The notes under the pieces were generated by a model. The model saw only the letters and a program-made list of their open reading frames with translations, did not search any database and was not told where the DNA came from. The translations under genes and the position numbers were made by a program. A stretch of 64,000 bases of DNA from Caldalkalibacillus mannanilyticus JCM 10596 (GTDB lineage: Bacteria > Bacillota > Bacilli > Caldalkalibacillales > JCM-10596), in assembly GCF_000615945.1 (NCBI RefSeq), contig NZ_BAMO01000003.1:1-64000 (forward strand). Direction: 5' to 3'. Positions 41,813 to 53,532 of the stretch are shown here, one piece after another (the stretch's first letter is position 1; the number at the start of each line of letters is the position of its first letter).

Positions 41813-42342
41813 TATTTATTCCCTACCTCTTTTAGATAGTCAGCAATCAATTTTTCTTGTTGCTTCTGATCTAGTTCTTTTTCAATCACTTTAGTAGCTA
41901 ATAAAACAGATAGTGCTCCTACTTGAGTACGTAATGCTTCCACAGCTTGTTCCTTCTCACGAGTGATTTCATCGCGAGCTACTTTCTTAAATTGTTCCGC
42001 ATCTTCACGTGCCTGACGTTGAATTTCAGCGGCTTGTTTCTCACTTGTTACTCGTGCATTATCTAGTACTTGCTGTGCATCCTTACGAGCCTTTTCCAGT
42101 GCCGTTTGCTGCTCAGCAATTAGCTTTTGTGCTTCTAAACGGTTTTGTTCCGCTGTGGCAATGTCATTCGCGATCTGAGTTTGACGCTCTTCCATAACAC
42201 CCATCAACGGTCCAAAAGCGTATTTACGAAGAAGTAATAACAATATCATAAAAATGAAGAGCGAAAAGAACATCGTTCCCCATTCTACACTTCCTAATAA
42301 GCCTGCTCCCTCTTCTGCAGGGGCTGAGATAAATTCCAACAC
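41812..42342 (-). CDS. atpF: ATP synthase subunit b
   Basis: Peripheral stalk subunit, 176 residues: one membrane helix near residues 20-40 (TMFFSLFIFMILLLLLRKYAFGPL) followed by a long charged coiled coil with regular Ala/Glu/Lys repeats. It dimerises and links subunit a to delta. Confidence 0.95.
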   Translation of the reverse strand: MLEFISAPAEEGAGLLGSVEWGTMFFSLFIFMILLLLLRKYAFGPLMGVMEERQTQIANDIATAEQNRLEAQKLIAEQQTALEKARKDAQQVLDNARVTSEKQAAEIQRQAREDAEQFKKVARDEITREKEQAVEALRTQVGALSVLLATKVIEKELDQKQQEKLIADYLKEVGNK

Positions 42343-42455
42343 AATGATTCACTCCTTTCTAGATTCCTAATTCATCTAGTTTTATGTTTTAGGGACATAA
42401 AGGAATGGCGAAGACCCTTGGACCTCGCCATAAGTACTTTAATCTCTAGAGATGA

Positions 42456-42689
<234 letters not shown>

Positions 42690-42789
42690 TCAAAATATGA
42701 AAAAACAAAATTTTATATAAGTATATAATTCAAATCCCAAGCATAGCTGAGATTAAGAATCCAAAGCTAATTACATAACCTTCTTAAGA

Positions 42790-43518
<729 letters not shown>

Positions 43519-43919
43519 TTATTCACCCCTTTCCCCTATTTGTGATGTATGTTGGTTCTTTTTCTGAAAATATATAGCATCGCCAACGGCGAATACTTGT
43601 GTAGCTAGGATTCCTACAATTAAACCGACCACGCTTACATGCTCCGGAAAGCGCGTGGCAATGAGGCACCCAAAATCGCCATAGAGAAACGCGTTGCCAT
43701 CCCTAATCCAGCTCTTCTTCCACCCTGTGCTATTGCTTCACTAAATCTATGTACTTTGATCCCTGTTAGGAGCGTATTAAACAAACCGATAAATAAGCCT
43801 AATGCAAACCCAGCAACCCATGTAGAATAAGAGGTAAGGAGCCATAGAATGACACTAGCTATGAGGACTGAACATAACGTTATTGAGAGTCTTTTGACTT
43901 GCCTGATATACTCTTCCAC
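43519..43919 (-). pseudogene. atpI: ATP synthase subunit I (AtpI), broken by a one-base frameshift
   Basis: The frame from 43919 gives EEYIRQVKRLSITLCSVLIA, a helix, ALGLFIGLFNTLLTGIKVH and TRFSMAILGASLPRAFRSM before a stop at 43635. If one base is restored after GGTGC near 43666, it continues LIATRFPEHVSVVGLIVGIL and AVGDAIYFQKKNQ to a stop at 43519, giving a normal protein of about 132 residues with four helices. AtpI assists c-ring assembly or magnesium supply in related bacteria. Most likely a sequence error. Confidence 0.82.
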
Positions 43920-44140
43920 TATCCCAAATCCTTTGAGTACTTTTTTACTACTGGAATCATACTAAGAATTCCAGAGGCCAAACCTACAAGCACCCCAATA
44001 ATTAAGCCAAAGGGAGCTGTTCCTAACCAAGCATCTACCTTCCCGCCAATCCAATAGCCTAAAACAGTACAAAAGGCAATGTCAATACCTATCAGACTAA
44101 CGAGTGAAAGGGCTTTCCAAGGTGAACTAGGTTCTGCCAA
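43919..44140 (-). CDS. AtpZ/AtpI-family small membrane protein (ATPase gene 1)
   Basis: A 73-residue protein with two membrane helices (SLIGIDIAFCTVLGYWIGGK and FGLIIGVLVGLASGILSMI), the PF09527 pattern found at the head of many atp operons, where AtpZ acts with AtpI. The start is a TTG at 44140, preceded by GGGGAGG with 7-base spacing; the frame upstream has no such site. It is the first gene of the operon, overlapping atpI by one base. Confidence 0.82.
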   Translation of the reverse strand: MAEPSSPWKALSLVSLIGIDIAFCTVLGYWIGGKVDAWLGTAPFGLIIGVLVGLASGILSMIPVVKKYSKDLG

Positions 44141-44241
44141 ATAGATCCTCCCCTTACCTAGGTGATATCTATACATAGAGTAAGTATTTGCTCATTAGGT
44201 GAATATATACCTGCTTGTGAATAATAAAACATACCTGTAAT

Positions 44242-44270
44242 ATCGTACAATAGTCACATATGTTTGTCAA
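44242..44270 (-). promoter_or_regulatory. Promoter of the ATP synthase operon
   Basis: A perfect -35 TTGACA (44270-44265) on the minus strand, a 17-base spacer and TACGAT (44247-44242, 4/6) lie about 102 bases before the TTG start of the first atp gene. Confidence 0.6.
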
Positions 44271-44349
44271 CGCAGATTGACCCACTATTTCAGTCTATCA
44301 CACGCTAAACAACTCGGATTAGTTGATTTACTTTTAATTGTGAAATTTT

Positions 44350-44365
44350 TGTGACCTAAATCACA
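44350..44365. promoter_or_regulatory. Fnr/CRP-type palindrome upstream of the atp operon
   Basis: TGTGACCTAAATCACA is a perfect TGTGA-N6-TCACA site, the consensus for Bacillus Fnr and for CRP-family proteins. It lies about 80 bases upstream of the atp -35 box and 25 bases after the thioredoxin-like gene stop. Its target is not certain. Confidence 0.5.
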
Positions 44366-44389
44366 CTTCGTGAATTCAGAACTTCCAAT

Positions 44390-44731
44390 CTACAATTCCT
44401 CAGAAACCTGTACCACACGGTCTAAAAACTGTTCAATCTCTTCTCTTGATTTAGATAGCTTACTAACAAAACGAATTGTTTCCTTCCCATCCTTAAAAGC
44501 AATAAAGCTTGGAATCCCCATCACATCTAGCTCTTGAGATTTTTCTGGAAGGACATCTCGATTTACCTTCACCATGTTCAATTTAGGCTTATACGCTTCC
44601 TCTACCTCTGGCATAAATGGATCAATTCGGTGACAATCAGGACACCAATCTGCAAAAAATTCTACCACTATAATCCCTTCAGAAATCACTTGATTAAATT
44701 CTTCATTTGTTTTTACTTCTCTCATATACAT
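44390..44731 (-). CDS. Thioredoxin-family protein
   Basis: A 113-residue thioredoxin fold with active site [15 protein letters not shown] near residue 33 and the cis-Pro segment [12 protein letters not shown] near 73. WCPDC, instead of WCGPC, is common in YtpP-like thioredoxins of Bacillales. Its ATG shares TGATG with the thiolase stop, so it is probably translated by coupling; an alternative ATG lies two codons later. The link between thiolase and thioredoxin is unusual. Confidence 0.88.
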   Translation of the reverse strand: MYMREVKTNEEFNQVISEGIIVVEFFADWCPDCHRIDPFMPEVEEAYKPKLNMVKVNRDVLPEKSQELDVMGIPSFIAFKDGKETIRFVSKLSKSREEIEQFLDRVVQVSEEL

Positions 44732-45912
44732 CACACTCTTTCTATTATAGTTGCCACTCCCTGACCTCCACCGATACATAAGGTAGCCAATCCTCTTTTT
44801 GCTTCTCCTTTTTGCATTTCATAGAGCAATGTGACTAGCACTCTGGCTCCGCTTGCTCCAACTGGATGCCCTAGTGCAATCGCTCCTCCATTTACATTGA
44901 CGATGTCAGGATTCCACCCTAATTCCTTCCCTACAGCTAATGATTGTGCTGCAAAGGCTTCATTCGCTTCTATTAAGTCTATATCCTTTAGGCTTAGACC
45001 TAATTTATGCAGGGCTTTTTCAGTGGCTGGTACAGGACCTATTCCCATTATAGCAGGATCTACTCCTGCATGACCATTCGCCTTGATCACAGCCATCGGT
45101 TTGATTCCTAACTCCTGTGCTTTCTCCACAGACATAAGCAAGACAGCTGCTGCCCCGTCGTTGAGTCCTGACGCGTTCCCTGCTGTTACCGTCCCATCCT
45201 TCTTGAAGGCAGCTCTTAGTTTTCCAAGTCCTTCTGCTGTGGAGCCTGCTTTCGGAAATTCATCTGTATCAAAAAGAAGAGGATCTCCTTTTCGTTGAGG
45301 AAGCTCTACAGCCACAATTTCGTCTTTAAAGCGCCCTTCTTGCAGCGCTTTTTCCGCTTTCTGTTGGCTAAATGCGGCAAAAGCATCCTGTTCCTCTCTC
45401 GTGATTCCGTACTTTTCAGCAAGGTTTTCAGCGGTAATTCCCATGTGATATTGATTGACGGAACACATTAATCCATCGTGAATCATACTATCTACGACCG
45501 TTTGATCTCCCATTCGAAACCCTGTTCTTGCTTTGGGTAATAGATAAGGAGCTAGACTCATGTTTTCCATTCCACCAGCAATAACGACATCTGCTTCTCC
45601 AAGTTGGATCGCTTGTGAAGCAAGATGAATCGCTTTCAATCCAGAACCGCATAATTTATTGATGGTCATGGACGGGACATGATGAGGAAGCCCAGCTCGA
45701 ATCGCCGCTTGACGCGCCGGCCCCTGTCCTAGCCCTGCTTGCAGAATATTTCCCATAATCACTTCATCTACTTGCTCTGGTGATACACCTGCTCGATGCA
45801 GTACTTCTTTTATTACAGTAGCACCAAGCTCTGTAGCAGGTACTTGACTTAAGCTTCCTCCAAAATTTCCAATCGCTGTTCTTGCAGCGCTTACAATAGC
45901 AACCTCTCTCAT
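44731..45912 (-). CDS. Acetyl-CoA C-acetyltransferase (thiolase)
   Basis: A biosynthetic/degradative thiolase of 393 residues that joins or cleaves acetyl units (two acetyl-CoA to acetoacetyl-CoA). Catalytic Cys is in [16 protein letters not shown] near residue 88, His in [16 protein letters not shown] near 349 and the second Cys in LCIGGGQG near 379. The closest B. subtilis counterpart in type is MmgA, which is under CcpA control; here too a cre-like sequence overlaps the promoter. Whether it serves fatty acid breakdown or ketone/PHB synthesis is not determined. Confidence 0.93.
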   Translation of the reverse strand: MREVAIVSAARTAIGNFGGSLSQVPATELGATVIKEVLHRAGVSPEQVDEVIMGNILQAGLGQGPARQAAIRAGLPHHVPSMTINKLCGSGLKAIHLASQAIQLGEADVVIAGGMENMSLAPYLLPKARTGFRMGDQTVVDSMIHDGLMCSVNQYHMGITAENLAEKYGITREEQDAFAAFSQQKAEKALQEGRFKDEIVAVELPQRKGDPLLFDTDEFPKAGSTAEGLGKLRAAFKKDGTVTAGNASGLNDGAAAVLLMSVEKAQELGIKPMAVIKANGHAGVDPAIMGIGPVPATEKALHKLGLSLKDIDLIEANEAFAAQSLAVGKELGWNPDIVNVNGGAIALGHPVGASGARVLVTLLYEMQKGEAKRGLATLCIGGGQGVATIIERV

Positions 45913-45948
45913 GTAAACCCTTCCCCCTTCATTTCATTTTCCTTTTCT

Positions 45949-45976
45949 ATTATAGCACTTTATTTAAGCGCTTACA
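45949..45976 (-). promoter_or_regulatory. Thiolase promoter with overlapping cre-like (CcpA) site
   Basis: The minus strand has a perfect -10 TATAAT (45954-45949). TGTAAGCGCTTAAA (45976-45963), which fits the cre pattern TGWAARCGYTWNCW in 13 of 14 places, covers the spacer and -35 region. CcpA binding there would repress transcription when preferred sugars are present. Confidence 0.6.
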
Positions 45977-45995
45977 TTTTTTTGAATCTATTGTT

Positions 45996-46039
45996 TGAAA
46001 AAAAGAGCATCAGTCATGATCAACTGAATGCTCTTTTTT
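45996..46039 (-). terminator. Terminator after wecB
   Basis: GAGCATTCAGTTGATCATG / ...CTGATGCTC on the minus strand forms a stem of about 9-10 pairs with one mismatch, with A-run before and T-run after. It is directly downstream of the wecB stop and ends the upp-wecB transcript. Confidence 0.8.
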
Positions 46040-46048
46040 AGAAACGGT

Positions 46049-47194
46049 TTAGACAGTGAATTCATCAGGCTTCTGGTTGCTCTGTTGAAAATAATAAAGG
46101 ATTGCCTCGACAATTCTTCTTGATGCTTCACCATCTCCATACGGATTGGATGCCTTAGCCATGGCTTGATAAGCCGCTTCATCTGTTAGAAGCTCTTTCG
46201 CTAACTGATAAATCGTTTCTTCCTCCGTTCCAGCTAGCTTCAAGGTGCCTGCTGCAATTCCTTCTGGACGTTCCGTCGTATCCCGTAAGACAAGGACAGG
46301 AACGCCTAGGGAAGGTGCTTCTTCCTGCACACCACCAGAATCAGTCAGAATGAGATACGAACGAGCGGCAAAGTTATGAAAATCTAAAGCATCTAAAGGC
46401 TCAATCAAATGGATTCTAGGATCATTCCCTAATATCTCATTAGCAACCTCTTGCACAGCAGGATTAAGGTGAACAGGATAGACCACTTGGGTATCCTGAT
46501 GCTCATCAACCAAACGTTTAATCGCCTTAAACATTTGTCGCATAGGTTCACCTAGATTTTCCCGACGATGAGCTGTCATGAGAATCAAGCGATCCTCCCC
46601 TACCTGCTCTAGGATCGGATGCTGATAATCCTCTCTTACCGTGGTTTTCAAGGCATCAATCGCCGTATTTCCCGTAATATAGATTAACTCTTCCGGCTTA
46701 TTCTCTCGTAATAGATTCTGAGCCGACTGAGTAGTAGGAGCAAAATGCAAATCAGCAAGTACTCCCGCAAGCTGACGATTCATCTCTTCAGGAAACGGAG
46801 AATATTTATTATGTGTACGCAATCCTGCCTCGACATGCCCCACTGCTACCTGATTATAAAAAGCAGCTAAGCTAGCAATAAAACAAGTCGCTGTATCTCC
46901 ATGAACCAATACCATATCAGGTTCTACTTCCTTCATCACTTCATCTAGACCGCTTAACGCTCTTGTCACTACATCCGTTAAGGTTTGGCGATTCTGCATG
47001 ATGTTTAGATCATGATCTGGAGTAATCTCAAAAATCTCTAATACCTGATCCAGCATTTGACGATGTTGAGCTGTCACAGTCACATACGCTTCGATTTGCT
47101 CAGGATGTTTTCTTAATTCATGCACGAGCGGTGCCATCTTAATGGCCTCAGGTCTTGTCCCGAATACGGACATTACTTTGATTTTCTTAGACAT
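46049..47194 (-). CDS. wecB: UDP-N-acetylglucosamine 2-epimerase (non-hydrolysing)
   Basis: The 381-residue enzyme interconverts UDP-GlcNAc and UDP-ManNAc, feeding wall teichoic acid linkage units or capsule. It shows [19 protein letters not shown] at the start, VHGDTATCF near 95, [21 protein letters not shown] near 118, [11 protein letters not shown] near 210 and [27 protein letters not shown] near 290, all family motifs. Preceded by AAGGAG and 11 bases after the frame-corrected upp stop. In Bacillus it is called mnaA/yvyH. Confidence 0.95.
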   Translation of the reverse strand: MSKKIKVMSVFGTRPEAIKMAPLVHELRKHPEQIEAYVTVTAQHRQMLDQVLEIFEITPDHDLNIMQNRQTLTDVVTRALSGLDEVMKEVEPDMVLVHGDTATCFIASLAAFYNQVAVGHVEAGLRTHNKYSPFPEEMNRQLAGVLADLHFAPTTQSAQNLLRENKPEELIYITGNTAIDALKTTVREDYQHPILEQVGEDRLILMTAHRRENLGEPMRQMFKAIKRLVDEHQDTQVVYPVHLNPAVQEVANEILGNDPRIHLIEPLDALDFHNFAARSYLILTDSGGVQEEAPSLGVPVLVLRDTTERPEGIAAGTLKLAGTEEETIYQLAKELLTDEAAYQAMAKASNPYGDGEASRRIVEAILYYFQQSNQKPDEFTV

Positions 47195-47205
47195 CTGTAT
47201 TCTCC

Positions 47206-47834
<629 letters not shown>

Positions 47835-47887
47835 GAATAAACTCCTTTATTTTTAAATAAGACCTTTTAGACTTCCTCTGCTTATTT

Positions 47888-49129
47888 TTATTTATTTGGA
47901 TATAACGCAAATCTCTTGGTCAGAGCCTCTATTCTCTGGGCAGCTTCTTTTTGTTTCCCTTCATCCTCAGGATTTTTAAGAGAAATCGCCATGATGTTAG
48001 CAATTTCCTTCATGGCTTCAAGATCAAAGCCTCGAGAGGTTACAGCTGCTGTACCAATACGAATTCCACTCGTTACAAATGGGCTTTCTGTGTCATAAGG
48101 AATGGAGTTTTTATTACATGTAATTCCCACTTCATCAAGTAAATGCTCTGCTACCTTCCCAGTTAAGTTCAAGTTGCGGACATCAATAAGAATCAAGTGG
48201 TTATCTGTCCCATCAGAAACAAGCTTAAAACCATGCTCTTTTAAGCTCGCCGCCAATTGCTTCGCATTCTCCACAATTTTTTCTGCATAGCCTTTGAAAT
48301 CTGGACTTAGGGCTTCTTTAAATGCAACTGCTTTTGCCGCAATAATATGCATTAAAGGTCCTCCTTGTACCCCAGGAAAGACAGATTTATCAATTGCCTT
48401 CGCATATTCTTCCTTACATAGAATTAATCCTCCACGTGGACCGCGAAGTGTCTTGTGCGTTGTAGATGTAACAAAATCAGCATAAGGAACAGGAGATGGA
48501 TGAACTCCAGCAGCTACTAGACCCGCAATATGCGCCATATCTACCATGAAAAGAGCTCCTACTTCATCGGCAATTTCCTTAAACTTAGCAAAATCAATTT
48601 CACGTGGGTATGCACTTGCTCCAGCTACAATCAGCTTAGGCTGATGTTCTTTCGCCTTAGCACGAACATCATCATAGTTAATACGATGCTCTGTTTCGTC
48701 AACCCCATATTCTACAAAGTTATAGAGGTTCCCTGAAAAGTTAACAGGGCTTCCGTGTGTTAAATGTCCCCCATGTGAAAGGTTCATGCCAAGTACAGTA
48801 TCTCCAGGCTTTAAGACGGTAAAATAAACAGCCATGTTCGCCTGTGCTCCAGAATGGGGCTGCACATTGGCATGCTCTGCGCCAAATAACTGCTTAATGC
48901 GATCACGCGCTAGGTTTTCTGCTACATCGACATGCTCACATCCGCCATAATATCGACGTCCTGGATACCCTTCTGCGTATTTGTTCGTTAAAACAGTTCC
49001 CATGGTTTCTAAAACAGCTTCACTAACAAAGTTTTCTGATGCAATTAGCTCGATTTTGTCTCTCTGACGAGCAAGCTCATCCTGAATAGATTGAAAAATT
49101 TCTGGATCTTGGTTTTTTAATACTGACAT
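47888..49129 (-). CDS. glyA: Serine hydroxymethyltransferase
   Basis: PLP enzyme converting serine and tetrahydrofolate to glycine and methylene-THF; 413 residues. Seen are [46 protein letters not shown] and the PLP lysine in [17 protein letters not shown] near residue 226. The gene lies between ywlG and upp, as in Bacillus. Confidence 0.97.
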   Translation of the reverse strand: MSVLKNQDPEIFQSIQDELARQRDKIELIASENFVSEAVLETMGTVLTNKYAEGYPGRRYYGGCEHVDVAENLARDRIKQLFGAEHANVQPHSGAQANMAVYFTVLKPGDTVLGMNLSHGGHLTHGSPVNFSGNLYNFVEYGVDETEHRINYDDVRAKAKEHQPKLIVAGASAYPREIDFAKFKEIADEVGALFMVDMAHIAGLVAAGVHPSPVPYADFVTSTTHKTLRGPRGGLILCKEEYAKAIDKSVFPGVQGGPLMHIIAAKAVAFKEALSPDFKGYAEKIVENAKQLAASLKEHGFKLVSDGTDNHLILIDVRNLNLTGKVAEHLLDEVGITCNKNSIPYDTESPFVTSGIRIGTAAVTSRGFDLEAMKEIANIMAISLKNPEDEGKQKEAAQRIEALTKRFALYPNK

Positions 49130-49147
49130 GTTTCTTTCCCTCCTGAA

Positions 49148-49720
49148 TTATTCTTTTTCTGTAGAAATTATGTAAACCGCACGTGCCCCACCAATGAGCT
49201 TGGGTCTTGTGATTGCCATCGTTACATGAGCTTCCCCGATGTTTCTTAAAGAACTGCGAAGAGGAACAGCCACATGCTTAAGGTGCATACCGATAAATGT
49301 ATCACCGATATCAATTCCAGCATCCGCTCGAATATGTTCTACCATCGTTGGATGTTGTAACTGCTTGTACACATACGATGCCATCGCACCACCTGCTTTA
49401 GGAACAGGCACAACGGTTACTTCCTCTAATTGAAACTGTTTTGCTGTCTTTTTTTCAAGCACAAGGGCTCGATTCAGGTGCTCACAACATTGAAAAGCAA
49501 GGTGGAACTGATATTTCTCTTGAAATTCAGAAGCGGCTCGATAGATCACTGCCGCAACTTCTTCTGTTCCGCTGGTTCCTATATTGGAACCGATCACTTC
49601 ACTAGTGCTTACACCCAACACAAGAATGTGCTCTTCGGTCAAAGGAAATGTATCTAGTAGTTCCGTTAACACCTGCTGCGTCCCTTGATATATGGAATGT
49701 AATTGCTCTGTTTCCATCAT
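49148..49720 (-). CDS. YwlG/TIGR01440-family protein
   Basis: A 190-residue conserved protein of unknown function (TIGR01440, B. subtilis YwlG). Typical segments are [23 protein letters not shown] near residue 33, [12 protein letters not shown] near 77 and [16 protein letters not shown] near 147. It sits between rpiB (2-base gap) and glyA, its usual place. No membrane segment. Confidence 0.88.
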   Translation of the reverse strand: MMETEQLHSIYQGTQQVLTELLDTFPLTEEHILVLGVSTSEVIGSNIGTSGTEEVAAVIYRAASEFQEKYQFHLAFQCCEHLNRALVLEKKTAKQFQLEEVTVVPVPKAGGAMASYVYKQLQHPTMVEHIRADAGIDIGDTFIGMHLKHVAVPLRSSLRNIGEAHVTMAITRPKLIGGARAVYIISTEKE

Positions 49721-49722
49721 GT

Positions 49723-50163
49723 TTACTTCGCCTCAAGTGCTGTAATTTTGTCCACTCTTGTAGCGTGACGCCCACCTTCAAATTCGGTTTCTAGCCATAC
49801 CTTCACAATCTCACGAGCCAAGCCCGGACCTATCACTCTTTCTCCTAAGGCAAGAATGTTGCTATCATTATGCTGGCGAGTTGCTTTGGCGCTAAACGTA
49901 TCATGAACCAAGGCACAACGTACCCCTTTTACCTTGTTAGCGGCTATAGACATCCCGATTCCAGTACCACATACTAAGATCCCGCGATCAAATTCACCGC
50001 CCACCACTTTTTCTGCCACAGGAAGAGCGTAATCTGGATAATCAACTGAATTCGAACATTCACACCCGAAATCTTCGTATTGGAATCCTAAATCCTCCAG
50101 CAAATGCTTAATTTCCTCTTTAATTTTAAGCCCACCATGATCAGAAGCAAGTGCAATTCTCAT
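49723..50163 (-). CDS. rpiB: Ribose 5-phosphate isomerase B
   Basis: RpiB interconverts ribose 5-phosphate and ribulose 5-phosphate (pentose phosphate pathway). The 146-residue protein begins [19 protein letters not shown], with the catalytic Cys in [20 protein letters not shown] and the [17 protein letters not shown] His/Asn segment. I start at the ATG at 50163; the longer frame to 50235 adds a non-conserved leader. Confidence 0.95.
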   Translation of the reverse strand: MRIALASDHGGLKIKEEIKHLLEDLGFQYEDFGCECSNSVDYPDYALPVAEKVVGGEFDRGILVCGTGIGMSIAANKVKGVRCALVHDTFSAKATRQHNDSNILALGERVIGPGLAREIVKVWLETEFEGGRHATRVDKITALEAK

Positions 50164-50293
50164 CCCACCATCATTCCTTTCCCTGACATTTTTCATTTTT
50201 ATGTATGATTGCTCATTGAAGGACCATGTCATCATAGTAAATGCTGTTCTTATTATACCCTAATTGAACGTATTGTTCATGTATCTTTTCTCT

Positions 50294-50755
50294 CTAAGTG
50301 GAGGAATCTTGTTCATGATGCAGCTTCTCTAATAAGGGATCTAATAGCTGTTCTAATTCTTCTAATGTGCTCCTATATACTTCAAGATCTCCTCCGAAGG
50401 GATCTGAAATATCTAAAGACGAACCAGAAGGATCTACATATTCTTTTAAGGTGAAAATATGATCCGCCTTGTAGGGAAATTGCTGAAGTAAACGCAGTTT
50501 GTGAGAAGTAGTCATGGTTAGGATAAGATCCGCCCAGTGCATCAGCTCCTCCGTTACGATCTGCGAACTATGCTTAGCAGCTATTCCCTTTTCTTCTAAC
50601 AGCTTGATCACATGAGAGGAGGCTTGGTCACCCGAATAGGCAGCTACTCCAGCAGACTTCACCTCTAGCTGCTCCCCTGCCTTGGAACGTAATAGATATT
50701 CAGCTAGAGGACTTCGACACGTGTTTCCGGTACACACAAATAGCACATGCATCAT
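50294..50755 (-). CDS. ywlE: Low-molecular-weight protein arginine phosphatase (YwlE-like)
   Basis: A 153-residue LMW-PTP fold enzyme with the P-loop FVCTGNTCRSPLAEYLL at residues 6-22. Thr in CTGNTCR is the residue that in YwlE confers phospho-arginine specificity (tyrosine phosphatases have Ile there). The C-terminal general acid Asp lies in DISDPFGGDLEVY. It would oppose McsB-type arginine kinase. Start at either of two adjacent ATGs. Confidence 0.9.
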   Translation of the reverse strand: MMHVLFVCTGNTCRSPLAEYLLRSKAGEQLEVKSAGVAAYSGDQASSHVIKLLEEKGIAAKHSSQIVTEELMHWADLILTMTTSHKLRLLQQFPYKADHIFTLKEYVDPSGSSLDISDPFGGDLEVYRSTLEELEQLLDPLLEKLHHEQDSST

Positions 50756-50806
50756 TTTCTACCCCTACTTTCATCTACTTTTTTCTCTATTCTATATTAT
50801 CTTTCA

Positions 50807-51358
50807 TCATATGAGAAATTTAATACCAAAGGCAAGTAGAATCATACCGCCAAAAGCTTCTCCATATTGACCAATCCAGCCCCTTAATCTCCTGCCCAAT
50901 AATAAGCCACAGGCTGTCAGTAGAAAGCCAAATAGACCAAAACAAAGCAGACTTAGCCAAGTATTGACGGCAAACATGCCCAGAGATAAGCCTACAGAAA
51001 ACCCATCCATACTCACTCCTAGGGAAAAAAGAAGAAGCCCCCAAGGAGTGCCGCTGATCCAAGACACCTTATCTTCTCCAAATAAGGAGGAATAAATCAT
51101 ATGAAAACCAAAGAAAATTAAGAGGACCCCTCCTATGGTTACCGCTATATCCCCCATAAAAGAGCTTAGAAACCGCCCAACGATCATCCCTAGAAAAGGC
51201 ATAATGATATGAAATAAGCCATTCATCATACTGATTTTGACAACATGCAGTAACCTTATGCCTCTCATTCCTAAGCCAATACTCATCGAAAATGCATCCA
51301 TCCCTAAAGCCACTGCCATAAAGCATAACGCCATAAATTCCCCTGACTGATACGGCAT
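50807..51358 (-). CDS. mntP: MntP-family putative manganese efflux pump
   Basis: A 183-residue membrane protein with six helices in two inverted halves; conserved acidic residues lie in ALGMDAFSMSIGLGM near residue 21 and SLGVSMDGFSVGLSLG near 117. The family exports Mn(II). The ATG at 51358 follows GGGGGGAGAAAGG; the frame upstream to 51436 overlaps the neighbouring terminator. Position next to ywlE matches B. subtilis ywlD. Confidence 0.92.
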   Translation of the reverse strand: MPYQSGEFMALCFMAVALGMDAFSMSIGLGMRGIRLLHVVKISMMNGLFHIIMPFLGMIVGRFLSSFMGDIAVTIGGVLLIFFGFHMIYSSLFGEDKVSWISGTPWGLLLFSLGVSMDGFSVGLSLGMFAVNTWLSLLCFGLFGFLLTACGLLLGRRLRGWIGQYGEAFGGMILLAFGIKFLI

Positions 51359-51435
51359 CCTTTCTCCCCCCTGTCTCTCACAGAATATGCAGAGATGAAA
51401 GGAAAAAGTACAGGCTCTTGCCTTTTTAAAAGCCA

Positions 51436-51468
51436 TGAAAAATCCCCATCCGATATTACGAGATGGGG
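51436..51468 (-). terminator. Terminator of the P450-tetR operon
   Basis: CCCCATCTCGTAATATCGG with closing GATGGGG on the minus strand gives a 7-base-pair stem, followed by ATTTTTC. It lies 15 bases after the tetR stop. Confidence 0.8.
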
Positions 51469-51482
51469 TCAGCTTATTTTTC

Positions 51483-52073
51483 CTAGGGCTTTAATGCTTT
51501 TAAGACAAAGCGAACGACATTGGCAATATAGCTATCGATGGTGTGTTCGGAAGGATGAATGAAATAGTCCTGTACGGCTTTTTCTGTTAAAGAAACGATT
51601 AATCTGGCTGTAATCCTGGGGTTAAGTATAGGATCTAATTCACCTTGTTCCTGCCACTTCAAAATATAGCCCTCCATCAGCGTGTAGTAAGGAGCACATA
51701 ATCTTTCCCACTCTAAGGGGTCGGCTTCAATACCGCATCCATTATTAATGATAAAGAAAATGTCATCATAATCAGCCATTCGATAAAAAGCCACTTCAAT
51801 ACATTTTGCCATGGCTTGGTCAAAAGAGCTATATTGGTCAATAATCAATCCTATTTCCTTAAAAACAACTTCGAGCATCTCTTCTTCTAAAGCTCGTACC
51901 AATGAATTTTTTGTTTCAAAATAAAGATAAAATGTACCCTGAGCGACCCCCGCTTTTTTTACAATATCCGAAATCTTAGTGGCATCTAACCCTTTTTCAG
52001 CTAATACTTCGCGGGCAGCAGCTAGGATTTGTACTCGACGATCTTGTTTTTTATTTCCAATCGTAACCACCAC
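51483..52073 (-). CDS. TetR/AcrR-family transcriptional regulator
   Basis: A 196-residue repressor. The N-terminal DNA-binding domain reads VQILAAAREVLAEKGLDATKISDIVKKAGVAQGTFYLYFETKNSLV, followed by a helical ligand domain. It is the second gene of the P450 operon (13-base gap) and probably represses it through the perfect palindrome at 53514-53532. GTG codons at 52073 and 52070 are possible starts but lie unusually close to AGAGG. Ligand unknown; FatR/BscR-type regulators of P450 genes respond to fatty acids. Confidence 0.88.
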   Translation of the reverse strand: MVVTIGNKKQDRRVQILAAAREVLAEKGLDATKISDIVKKAGVAQGTFYLYFETKNSLVRALEEEMLEVVFKEIGLIIDQYSSFDQAMAKCIEVAFYRMADYDDIFFIINNGCGIEADPLEWERLCAPYYTLMEGYILKWQEQGELDPILNPRITARLIVSLTEKAVQDYFIHPSEHTIDSYIANVVRFVLKALKP

Positions 52074-52086
52074 CCTCTTGTATTCT

Positions 52087-53447
52087 TTAAGTTCTCTTAT
52101 GAGGAATGACTTTAACGCCGTGCTTGGGTCTTAATGTTATGGACGGCTCCAGTTCTATTGGATGACCCTTAACTAATTCAATGCGATAGTGATTGGCAAT
52201 CATCGTCAACAACAAAACAGACTCCATCATGGCGAAATGACTTCCGATACAAACCCTAGGTCCTCCTCCAAAGGGAAAATAGACAAACTTTGAAGGAATA
52301 TTATTGTCATTATTCCATCTCTCAGGTGAAAAAGTCAACGGTTCATCGAAATAACGCGGATCGCGGTGCATCACCCATTGACTCATGGCAATTTCAGATC
52401 CTACAGGGATACGGTATCCCGCAAGGTTTACTTCTTGTTCCGCTCTTCTAGAAATCCACCACACTGTCGGCTGAATACGTAGTGTTTCTTTAATCACTTG
52501 CTCTACATAGGTTAAACGAGGTAAATCAGCATATGTAGGCAAACGATCTCCAAGAACCTCTCTGATCTCTGTAAATAGACGCTCTGCAACAGCAGGATTC
52601 TGCCCTAATAAATACCAAGCCCAACTTAAGGTATTGGCTGTGGTTTCGTGTCCTGCCAGAAAGTGCGTAATGATTTCATCACGAAGCTGTTGATCTGTCA
52701 TGACCGTTCCTTCCTCATCCTGTGTCGAAATCAGCTTGGAGAGTAAATCTCCCCGATCTCTTGGATCTTTTCTTCTCTCCTCGATAATCGAATAGATCAC
52801 CTGATCAAGCCGTTCTACAGCTTCTTGATAACGACGACTAACGGGAGGAACGAATCTGCCCAATCCAATGGAGGTTAATACATGCTTATAGATGTTCGTC
52901 ATTTGCTTGTTAAATTCAGCGAAAACAATATCAAGTGCCTCGCTCGATTCATGAGAACTATCCTCCTCTAAGTCCAGGTCAAAAAGGGTCTTGGTTGCAA
53001 TGTTCATCGTCAATTGCATCATATCATGGTGGATATCACGCACCTGATCTTCTTCCCAAGAATGGATCATCCGTTCACCCAATTCAACAATCGTATCTGC
53101 ATAACTTGCGATGCGCTTGGGTTGAAAGGCAGGTTGAGATAAGCGGCGTTGTTTAAGCCAAAACGAGCTTCACTAGTGACAAGTCCATTCCCCAATAGCA
53201 GCTTCATGACTGGATCACGTTGGTACCCTTTCGAAAAATGATTCTCCTTATTCATTAAGACATACTCAATATCATCAGGATTCGTAATCAGGAAGACATC
53301 ATGATCCCTTTCCAGCTTAAAGCGTGTAATCTCTCCAAATTCTTGAGCACATTTGGTTAAAAACTGAAGTGGATCTTTACCGAAGTCTACCATATTCCCT
53401 AATAACGGAATACTTTTTGGCCCAGAGGGCTTCGAAAAAACAGACAT
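52087..53447 (-). pseudogene. Cytochrome P450, broken by a one-base frameshift
   Basis: Two frames, 53447-53067 and 53082-52087, make a soluble bacterial P450 of about 453 residues. I-helix oxygen motif LAGHETTANTLSW, ExxR in KETLRIQPT, and heme loop FPFGGGPRVCIGSHFAMME with the Cys ligand are intact. Near 53168 the first frame leaves GLVTSEARF for an unrelated tail. Adding one base gives TSEGSFWLKQRRLSQPAF and continues into ADTIVELGERMIHSW. Probably a sequence error. Long-chain or terpenoid substrates are typical for this type, but none can be assigned. It leads the operon with tetR. Confidence 0.9.
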
Positions 53448-53513
53448 ACCTCATTCACCTCTCCTTTACTTTCATACTCTCATATTTTTCTACTGCCCCA
53501 ACTCTTTTAAATA

Positions 53514-53532
53514 ATGACTGATAGTCAGTCAT
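53514..53532. promoter_or_regulatory. Perfect palindromic operator, probably for the TetR-family regulator
   Basis: ATGACTGATAGTCAGTCAT has 8-base arms around a 3-base centre. It lies immediately after the P450 -10 box, so a bound repressor would cover the transcription start. Size fits TetR-family dimers. Confidence 0.7.

Noticed and set aside
45988-46182. 64-codon minus-strand frame at the end of wecB
   Set aside because: It overlaps wecB in another frame and its terminator; no ribosome site and no recognisable protein pattern.
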